DNA of 6,097 bases, from the NCBI GenBank assembly GCA_945875975.1, contig CAMCMD010000051.1, positions 1 to 6,097 of the forward strand, read 5' to 3'. The notes under the pieces were generated by a model. That model searched no databases. It saw nothing but the letters and a program-made list of their open reading frames with translations, and had not been told where the DNA came from. The stretch is from Rickettsia typhi (GTDB taxonomy: Bacteria > Pseudomonadota > Alphaproteobacteria > Rickettsiales > Rickettsiaceae). The translations under genes were made by a program, and so were the position numbers. This document shows, one piece after another, positions 1-4,514 of the stretch (positions within the stretch are counted from its first letter, which is position 1; every line of letters begins with the position of its first letter).

Positions 1-149
1 ATTCATTCTCAATGACACAAAAAGAACTTGAATCAAGCCTAGGGGTTGATAATCTTTTTGCTGAAGAAAATATAGATTGGAAGCAATTCGTGCTTGATGA
101 GATGTTTATCGGTATTGCTAAGAAAATTGACAAAGACACTTGGTATTAA
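1..149 (+). CDS. 3' end of an unrecognised reading frame, possibly partial
   Basis: The frame that stops with TAA at 147-149 is open back to the left edge. It may be the C-terminal end of a gene starting outside the window, or a 45-residue ORF from ATG at 12. No Shine-Dalgarno sequence precedes that ATG, which favours the partial-gene reading. The tail is acidic and mildly helical and ends in IDKDTWY; I do not recognise the family. It converges on the cold-shock gene with 8 bp between the two stop codons. The same sequence recurs, shortened by exactly 66 bp and still in frame, at 1461-1543. One family or element therefore left two traces here. Whether this copy is expressed cannot be told. 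Confidence 0.4.
   Translation, partial: SFSMTQKELESSLGVDNLFAEENIDWKQFVLDEMFIGIAKKIDKDTWY
1..149 (+). repeat. Direct repeat copy 1 (long form)
   Basis: Bases 1-31 match 1461-1491 exactly, and bases 93-149 match 1487-1543 with one difference (T119 versus C1513). The 66 bp that separate the blocks here are absent from copy 2. The left edge of the window coincides with the first matching base, so the repeat may extend further left. Confidence 0.9.
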
Positions 150-157
150 TATAATTT

Positions 158-379
158 TTATAACAATTTGATATCTGTAGCGTAAAATCTAGCTCCTTTC
201 TTATTTTGTACAAAACTAACTTTATTGTCTTTAATTAATTCGTTCAAATCACATTCTTTCAAATTGTTTGAATGTACGAAGACATCAGCACCAGTCTCGT
301 CGTCTACTATAAAACCATATCCGCCAGCAGGAGAATAGAACTTTACAATCCCAGTTTTTAGTACTTTATCGTCAGTCAT
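158..379 (-). CDS. Divergent cold-shock domain protein (CspA-like, 73 aa)
   Basis: This is a single cold-shock domain (OB-fold) protein of normal family length, predicted to bind single-stranded RNA or DNA in the cytoplasm. Members typically melt mRNA structure or modulate translation and antitermination. Visible signatures are KFY (13-15) in place of the usual KWF, an RNP1-like GGYGFI (19-24) and an RNP2-like VFVHSNN (33-39). The stacking aromatics F14, Y21, F23 and F34 and H36 are kept. The RNP1 lysine (KGFGFI in CspA) is glycine here, and the aromatic after VFVH is lost, so nucleic-acid affinity may differ from housekeeping Csp proteins. The ATG is supported by AAGGA five bases upstream. 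It lies 113 bp downstream of the 291-residue gene on the same strand, so cotranscription is possible. The family call is secure; a role in cold response is not shown. Confidence 0.93.
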   Translation of the reverse strand: MTDDKVLKTGIVKFYSPAGGYGFIVDDETGADVFVHSNNLKECDLNELIKDNKVSFVQNKKGARFYATDIKLL

Positions 380-384
380 AGAAA

Positions 385-389
385 TCCTT
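385..389 (-). promoter_or_regulatory. Ribosome binding site of the cold-shock gene
   Basis: The minus strand reads AAGGA, five bases before the ATG at 377-379. This supports that start codon. Confidence 0.7.
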
Positions 390-492
390 ATTAAATTAGA
401 AATGGTTAGAAAGGTATTTTATTACAGTTAAGACTTATCGTAACTATAAACTATGAGTTTTACTTGTCTCTAACAAATAATTCTGGTTAAAT

Positions 493-1368
493 TTAATCCA
501 GCTCTTCGACTGGACTAAGCCCAGAGAGCGGTACTTGACTAGGGTGATCTTGGTGGTTGTCGTTTTCTAAGCCTCCCCCTTCTGGCGAGCTAGGTGGTGG
601 TTGTTGTTTTTCTTCTTGTTGTTGTTTTTTTTCTTGTTCTATATATCTTTTTGCTATTGGTATATACGTATCTAAATTACTTCTAAGATTTTTATTTAGA
701 TAATCTGCAAAGGTTTTTTTGGTAAGTCCTTGTTCTGTTAAGACCTCTTCCTTCGAGCTTTGAATCATTTTATCAAGAAACGTATCAGTATCTTTCAATA
801 AGTTAGGGTCAAAGCAAACCTTTAAAGGCAGGTTTAACCAAGCCTTATTATTGTATAATATATATATTGGTACTTCTTGTATTCCATCATTCATTAATCC
901 ATTTAACATATTAAGAGGATGAAGAACCTGCTTTTGGGGGTGCCAATCAATATTGCCACTACTAGCTAAATTTGCTGAGAAATCTATGTATATATATCCT
1001 CCTCCATAATCACTATTATCTATAGTTGTTATTTTCATAAAACTAATAGCAGTTGCTTTTAATAAGTGTGTTAAGGAGTTAAACGTTTTTATATTAGATT
1101 GATATTCTTTGTTAGATGCATAATATGGATTATACCAAACATCACACTTTATGATTGGTAAGCCATCTACAAGCCATTCAGATATGCTCTTTGTAGACTG
1201 TCGACCATCGTAATGAAAAAGGCTAACTTTTCCATCTTGCCTAAGTAGCACTATTCCTAAGCAAGTTTTAATTTTTTCAGTATACAATCCTAATATACTA
1301 GAATCTTGGTCATTTATCTGGATAGTACCAGCACATCCTTGCGTTATACCAATATACTTTTCTTTCAT
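493..1368 (-). CDS. Unrecognised protein with CheD/CNF-like Cys/His arrangement and disordered Q/P-rich tail (291 aa)
   Basis: I do not recognise the family. The N-terminal part (about 1-60) alternates beta-like strands with glycines and contains KTCLGIVLLRQDGKVSLFHYDG, i.e. Cys36 and His52 sixteen residues apart. In CheD deamidases a catalytic Cys follows LGS and a His lies 17 residues on in a second strand; CNF1 and BLF1 toxins use comparable Cys/His pairs. The match is a by-eye pattern, not a homology result. Residues 60-235 look globular and mixed alpha/beta, with a glycine-tyrosine stretch GGGYIYIDF near 122-130. From about 240 the chain becomes charged and Gln-rich, then PPPSSPEGGG and a low-complexity acidic end, probably disordered. 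No signal peptide or membrane segment is seen. The start has AAAGG eight bases upstream. A host-directed effector or a regulator are both possible; function is unassigned. Confidence 0.75.
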   Translation of the reverse strand: MKEKYIGITQGCAGTIQINDQDSSILGLYTEKIKTCLGIVLLRQDGKVSLFHYDGRQSTKSISEWLVDGLPIIKCDVWYNPYYASNKEYQSNIKTFNSLTHLLKATAISFMKITTIDNSDYGGGYIYIDFSANLASSGNIDWHPQKQVLHPLNMLNGLMNDGIQEVPIYILYNNKAWLNLPLKVCFDPNLLKDTDTFLDKMIQSSKEEVLTEQGLTKKTFADYLNKNLRSNLDTYIPIAKRYIEQEKKQQQEEKQQPPPSSPEGGGLENDNHQDHPSQVPLSGLSPVEELD

Positions 1369-1376
1369 AAATTCTG

Positions 1377-1380
1377 CCTT
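1377..1380 (-). promoter_or_regulatory. Ribosome binding site of the 291-aa gene
   Basis: The minus strand reads AAAGG eight bases before the ATG at 1366-1368. It is a moderate match that supports this start. Confidence 0.5.
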
Positions 1381-1406
1381 TTATTTTACATAAACATGAG
1401 TTGTTA

Positions 1407-1435
1407 ATTATAACCTACTTTTATCATACAGTAAA
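1407..1435 (-). promoter_or_regulatory. Candidate promoter for the 291-aa gene
   Basis: On the minus strand TTTACT (1430-1435) is followed after 17 bases by a perfect TATAAT (1407-1412), 38 bp before the start codon. Four of six bases match the -35 consensus and all six match the -10. Chance -10 matches are common in such AT-rich DNA, but the spacing is ideal. Confidence 0.55.
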
Positions 1436-1460
1436 AACAAGGGTATTTTTTGGAGGCACT

Positions 1461-1543
1461 ATTCATTCTCAATGACACAAAAAGAACTTGATGAGATGTT
1501 TATCGGTATTGCCAAGAAAATTGACAAAGACACTTGGTATTAA
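1461..1543 (+). pseudogene. Direct repeat copy 2: remnant with in-frame 66-bp deletion
   Basis: This is the short copy of the sequence at 1-149. It joins the first block (through CTTGA at 1487-1491) straight to the second block. The two CTTGA pentamers of the long copy (27-31 and 93-97) flank the missing 66 bp, so slippage or recombination between them explains the loss. The frame is kept: it would encode 23 residues from ATG at 1472 to TAA at 1541-1543. GGAGG at 1452-1456 lies too far upstream (15 bases) for that ATG. Its stop codon overlaps the resolvase stop codon on the other strand (1540-1542) within the palindrome TTAA. It is most likely a relic, although a tiny peptide cannot be excluded. 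Confidence 0.75.
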
Positions 1544-2106
1544 CTGGATATTTTATTACTCTCCACATACTTATACAAAGTAGGCTTAGAAATTCCAACA
1601 ACCTCGCATATCTGCTTTAGCGAATGTTTTTTATCGTTGTATAGCTCCACTGTTAGCTGCCGCTTCTCTGCATTTAGCTTCAACGGACGACCTCCTTGTC
1701 TACCTCTAGAACGTGCAGCTTCAAGACCAGCATTAGTTCTTTCTTTTATAAGATTATGCTCAAACTCTGCTAATGCACCAAAGAGGTGAACAAATAGCTT
1801 GCCCGTAGACGCCTTGGTATTTATTCCCTCGCATATACTCTCAAAGCCTATATTGTTCTGACTAAACCATTCAGTCCAGCTGATAAGGTCTTTTAGAGAA
1901 CGACCCAGTCTATCAAGTCGCCATACAACAAAAATATCACCAGAACGCAAAGTACACTCTTTAACTTGTAATAGTTCAGCTCTATTTGCAACTGAACCGC
2001 TAGCTTGTTCTGTTATTATTTTCTCGCAACCAGCTTTTTTCAGTGCATCAATTTGCAGCTCCATATTTTGGGTTATGGTGGACACTCTTGCGTAGCCTAT
2101 TTTCAT
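1540..2106 (-). CDS. Serine recombinase, resolvase/invertase family (188 aa, intact)
   Basis: This is a small serine recombinase of the Tn3-resolvase/DNA-invertase type. It makes double-strand cuts at paired sites through a covalent phosphoserine link and rotates the ends. All expected parts are present at normal family length. YARVST holds the nucleophile Ser9. WRLDRLGRS (62-70) holds the catalytic arginines 66 and 69. The long E-helix contains EFEHNLIKERTNAGLEAARSRG, followed by the GGRP linker (138-141). A C-terminal helix-turn-helix, SLKQICEVVGISKPTLYKY (162-180), reads the site. The start has a weak AGGG eight bases upstream. It is transcribed away from a broken paralogue at 2370-2791, with a dyad-rich gap between them. 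No transposase is seen in the window, so its partner element is not known. Resolvase versus invertase activity cannot be decided from sequence. Confidence 0.95.
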   Translation of the reverse strand: MKIGYARVSTITQNMELQIDALKKAGCEKIITEQASGSVANRAELLQVKECTLRSGDIFVVWRLDRLGRSLKDLISWTEWFSQNNIGFESICEGINTKASTGKLFVHLFGALAEFEHNLIKERTNAGLEAARSRGRQGGRPLKLNAEKRQLTVELYNDKKHSLKQICEVVGISKPTLYKYVESNKISS

Positions 2107-2157
2107 AAATACCCTATAAGTAAAGTAACTGTATGAATAGTCATAAACTTTATTTTG

Positions 2158-2197
2158 AAATATTGCCAGTATTTCTTTCTGTTATAAACCTGATAAC
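2158..2197. promoter_or_regulatory. Pair of dyads upstream of the resolvase (possible recombinase sites)
   Basis: Bases 2158-2174 form a 17-bp near-palindrome (AAATATTGCCAGTATTT, seven of eight pairs match). Bases 2181-2197 form a second 17-bp dyad with GTTAT and ATAAC arms. The centres are 23 bp apart. Small serine recombinases bind dyads in the DNA next to their own gene, both for recombination and for self-repression. Binding here is inferred. Confidence 0.35.
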
Positions 2198-2235
2198 TTA
2201 GTTTTTTTATTTTGTTAGAAAAAGTAGCAACAATA

Positions 2236-2278
2236 CGGTGGTTTTTGTTAACAAAAAATTCTAGCCAAAAAATCACCG
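2236..2278. repeat. Nested inverted repeat with 16-bp perfect palindrome
   Basis: CGGTGGTTTTT (2236-2246) pairs with AAAAATCACCG (2268-2278) with one mismatch. Inside it, 2242-2257 is a perfect palindrome, TTTTTGTTAACAAAAA. It lies midway between the divergent resolvase genes. It could be a crossover site, an operator or a cruciform-prone spacer; the sequence does not choose among these. Confidence 0.5.
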
Positions 2279-2369
2279 CAAAGCCAGTAAATAAAGTAAA
2301 GTTTTGCTGTACATTTATTTAAAATACAAATAAGCTAAAAATTATAATTAATGTGTACTAAAGGTAAAT

Positions 2370-2791
2370 ATGAAATATGGTTATACGAGGGTCTCGACTA
2401 AAGATCAAGTTTCCATACTATTAAAGTGGTGAATGATTTAATAGCTAAAGGTGTTGATATTATTAGTATACAAGATCCTTTAAACACAACATCTGCACAA
2501 GGAAGACTAATCTTTAATATGTTTGCCTCACTCGCTGAATTTGAAAAAGATTTAATACGTGAGAGAACCATGGCAGGACTCAAATCTGCTAGAGCAAGAG
2601 GAAGAATGGGTGGCAGACCCAAGGGATTATCTGAAAAAGCTAAGAAAGCTGCTTGTACAGCTGAGGCTCTGTATTTACAAAATGAACTAAAAACTGATGA
2701 TATAGCTGAGCAACTAGGAATTTCTAAAACAACATTATATAAATATTTGAGGGCAAGAAACGTGCAAATTGGTGCTCCACAACAACTCTAA
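2370..2791 (+). pseudogene. Broken serine recombinase (internal out-of-frame deletion)
   Basis: A second resolvase-family gene starts at ATG 2370 after AAAGG, reads MKYGYTRVSTKDQ (Ser9 kept), and then meets TGA at 2430-2432. The rest of the protein continues in another frame from about 2402: RSSFHTIKVVNDL, then the E-helix (EFEKDLIRERT), GRMGGRP, and a C-terminal helix-turn-helix (DDIAEQLGISKTTLYKYL), ending at TAA 2789-2791. Compared with the intact paralogue, about 55 codons are gone, including the LDRLGR arginines, so no active recombinase can be made. The 3' fragment might be translated from GTG 2426 as a DNA-binding piece without a catalytic centre. The sequence AGATCAA at 2402-2408 serves both frames and probably marks the deletion joint. 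It is a diverged paralogue of the 1540-2106 gene, not a recent copy. Confidence 0.9.
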
Positions 2792-2836
2792 AATCCAAAT
2801 CAACATTTTTGGGTCTTCTTCCACACGGGACCATTT

Positions 2837-2880
2837 AAGGGAATTAGCAACATTTATGTAGAAATGTTGCTAATTCCCTT
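2837..2880. terminator. Perfect 19-bp inverted repeat, probable terminator
   Basis: AAGGGAATTAGCAACATTT (2837-2855) is followed by a 6-base loop ATGTAG and its exact reverse complement (2862-2880). It begins 45 bp after the resolvase pseudogene and lies upstream of fic. The plus strand continues ATCTATATCTTTTC, a poor U-tract, so termination is plausible but not clear-cut. The perfection and length also fit a palindromic repeat element or a protein-binding site. Confidence 0.6.
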
Positions 2881-2885
2881 ATCTA

Positions 2886-2939
2886 TATCTTTTCTTAAAG
2901 GACTTGACTAAGAAAGAATATCCTATTATCTTTTCTTAG
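2886..2939. promoter_or_regulatory. Operator-like repeat array over the fic promoter
   Basis: The 12-mer TATCTTTTCTTA occurs at 2886-2897 and 2927-2938, 41 bp apart. Between them CTAAGAAA (2908-2915) is the exact inverse of TTTCTTAG (2932-2939), and its TAAGAAA also pairs with TTTCTTA at 2891-2897. The 2908/2932 dyad spans from the end of the -35 hexamer to the -10 hexamer, where a repressor would block polymerase. The Fic protein's own winged helix is one candidate regulator. Confidence 0.45.
2904..2932 (+). promoter_or_regulatory. Candidate fic promoter
   Basis: TTGACT (2904-2909), a 17-bp spacer and TATCTT (2927-2932) give five and four matches to the sigma-70 hexamers. Transcription would start near 2939, leaving a leader of about 25 bases with AGGA (2951-2954) before the ATG at 2964. 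Confidence 0.6.
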
Positions 2940-2963
2940 CATTTGTGTTTAGGAAAAGTTATT

Positions 2964-4115
2964 ATGAATAAGAGATTAGGAACTTACATTACTCAAAGAA
3001 TTGCTGGTGAGCAATATAATGCTTATATACCTGCAAACTTACCGCCTAATCCACCAATAAATTTAACCAACTTATATCCATATTTAGAAAAGGCAACCTT
3101 CGCCCTTGCCGAATTAAATAACATAACCAAAAATGTTCCAAACATTTCTCTCTTTATCTATATGTATATTCGTAAAGAAGCAGTACTTTCAAGTCAAATT
3201 GAGGGTACTCAAAGTTCTTTATCAGATTTAATTCTTTTTGAACATAATTATAAACAGGAAATCACTCCAGAGGATGTTGAAGAGGTTTCTAATTATGGTA
3301 GAGCTATTCACTTCGGCTTAAAAAAACTAAGAGATAACTTTCCATTATCATTGCGTTTATTGCGTGAAATGCATGAAGTTTTATTATCAGGAACACGAGG
3401 TGCAGAAAAATTACCAGGGGAGTTTAGAAGATCACAGAATTGGATTGGGGGAACAAGACCAGGTAATGCCTTGTTTGTCCCTCCTCCGGTAGAATATTTA
3501 AATCAATGCTTATCGAGCTTTGAGAGTTTTCTACATAATAATACTCTGCCAGTATTAATTAATGCAGGCATTGCCCATGTACAATTTGAAACTATTCATC
3601 CATTTCTAGACGGTAATGGACGCTTAGGTAGATTACTCATTATCTTACAGCTTTGTGCACATGGCTTACTTAGTGAACCAATTTTGTATTTAAGTCTTTA
3701 CTTAAAACAAAACCGACAAGTTTATTATGATTTATTACAGCAAGTAAGGCTTTATGGCACTTGGGAAACTTGGCTTGAATTTTTTTTAGAGGGAGTCTAT
3801 AAGTCAGCAAAACAAGCTACATTTACAGCGGACGAGATTACTAAATTGTTCAAAGAAGATGTAGCTAAAATACACTCCTTAGGCAGAGCAAGATTCTCCT
3901 GTATTGAAGTTTTTGAATATTTAAAACGTCTACCACGGGTTAATGTTGATATTGTTACCAGATATTCTGGCATGACCCCTCCTACTGTTAGAAGCTCTCT
4001 TAACCATATGGTTGATCTTGGTATTTTAGAAGAAGTTACCAGCGGCAAGAGAGACAAGATTTATATCTATCGACAGTATTTAAGCATTCTTGAAGAGGGC
4101 ACAGAACCTTTGTAA
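2964..4115 (+). CDS. fic: Fic family protein AMP-transferase, class II with C-terminal winged helix (383 aa)
   Basis: Fic enzymes usually transfer AMP from ATP to a hydroxyl side chain of a target protein. In order: a Fic N-terminal domain (about 1-100) carries the inhibitory motif S76-x3-E80-G81, which places Glu80 to block the ATP gamma-phosphate pocket. This makes it class II, with inhibition in cis. A flap region lies around FVPPP (171-175). The catalytic HPFLDGNGRLGR (212-223) is fully canonical, with His212, Asp216, Asn218 and Arg223. A winged-helix domain follows at about 305-370 (CIEVFEYL, TPPTVRSSLNHMVDLGILEE). Length and layout resemble SoFic-type proteins. ATG 2964 has AGGA nine bases upstream; an in-frame TTG at 2943 would add seven residues but lies in the predicted core promoter/start zone. 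No signal or membrane segment is seen, and no antitoxin gene adjoins, in keeping with self-inhibition. The target is unknown; it could be a self-protein such as gyrase or a host protein. Confidence 0.95.
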   Translation: MNKRLGTYITQRIAGEQYNAYIPANLPPNPPINLTNLYPYLEKATFALAELNNITKNVPNISLFIYMYIRKEAVLSSQIEGTQSSLSDLILFEHNYKQEITPEDVEEVSNYGRAIHFGLKKLRDNFPLSLRLLREMHEVLLSGTRGAEKLPGEFRRSQNWIGGTRPGNALFVPPPVEYLNQCLSSFESFLHNNTLPVLINAGIAHVQFETIHPFLDGNGRLGRLLIILQLCAHGLLSEPILYLSLYLKQNRQVYYDLLQQVRLYGTWETWLEFFLEGVYKSAKQATFTADEITKLFKEDVAKIHSLGRARFSCIEVFEYLKRLPRVNVDIVTRYSGMTPPTVRSSLNHMVDLGILEEVTSGKRDKIYIYRQYLSILEEGTEPL

Positions 4116-4146
4116 TCTGGCTACTATAATTGTATAATTATCGAAT

Positions 4147-4266
4147 TTAAAGTACAATTAGTAATGACGGGTGTTTTGAAATACTAACTCCATTGTGGAG
4201 CAATAGATCTTTATCCATTATATTCCTAATGATTAAGCCATACTCCCCATTTTTAGCTGGTCTCTA
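4147..4266 (-). pseudogene. Possible decayed reading frame in the fic/DUF6602 gap
   Basis: On the minus strand a 38-codon stretch reads from just after a TAG (4264-4266) to TAA (4147-4149), with protein-like composition (RPAKNGEYGLIIRNIMDK and onward). The same frame continues upstream of the TAG for 14 codons (to a TAG at 4309-4311). An internal ATG at 4216-4218 has AGGA five bases before it and would give a 23-residue peptide. I recognise no family. It may be a gene relic or chance. Confidence 0.2.
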
Positions 4267-4443
4267 ATTAGCAGGAATGATAGTATGCTTGGCGCACAAC
4301 AATGATATCTAATCAATAAATATACTCTCAGTCTTAAAAAATAAAGCAGCAAACTTTGTATTATGGGTACACCCAAAAAATACATTACTTAATGAACAGA
4401 ATCACGCAAAATAATTGTTTATTTTGGGTATGATTATTGTAAC

Positions 4444-4491
4444 GTGCCAAGATAAATTGCCTAATTTGTGCCACTTTATTTTGCCTTTTAA
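4444..4491. repeat. Two imperfect 24-bp tandem units (GTGCCA-N7-TTGCCT)
   Basis: Unit 1 (4444-4467) and unit 2 (4468-4491) share GTGCCA at their start and TTGCCT at positions 14-19, with 15 of 24 bases identical. Repeated GTGCCA/TTGCC blocks of this type recall the multiple terminal repeats at IS21-family ends, but no transposase or opposite end is present. A protein-binding pair is the alternative. Confidence 0.4.
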
Positions 4492-4514
4492 GGGAATTAT
4501 TTGAAGCTCTTTAT

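Larger units (their letters stand above)
4116..4514. other. 399-bp gene-free stretch between fic and the DUF6602 gene
   Basis: No convincing gene, RNA or strong terminator is seen here, although the genes on both sides end in it. Its visible contents are a small hairpin CTCCA-TTG-TGGAG (4188-4200) without a U-tract, a possible decayed minus-strand reading frame (4147-4266), and a 24-bp repeat pair (4444-4491). Confidence 0.6.

Noticed and set aside
2343..2348. TATAAT as a promoter for the resolvase pseudogene
   Set aside because: No acceptable -35 hexamer lies at the right distance (TAAAAT at 17 bp), and such hexamers are frequent in this AT-rich DNA.
2398..2622. Open frame of 74 codons on the minus strand
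   Set aside because: It is antisense to the resolvase pseudogene; its composition follows from the conserved coding strand and no ribosome binding site or domain is seen.
2943..2963. TTG start for fic giving 390 residues
   Set aside because: It lies within a few bases of the predicted transcription start with no ribosome binding site; ATG 2964 has AGGA upstream.
3797..4057. Open frame of 86 codons on the minus strand
   Set aside because: It lies wholly inside the well-supported fic gene on the opposite strand.
4188..4200. CTCCA-TTG-TGGAG hairpin as the fic terminator
   Set aside because: The stem is only five base pairs and no U-tract follows.
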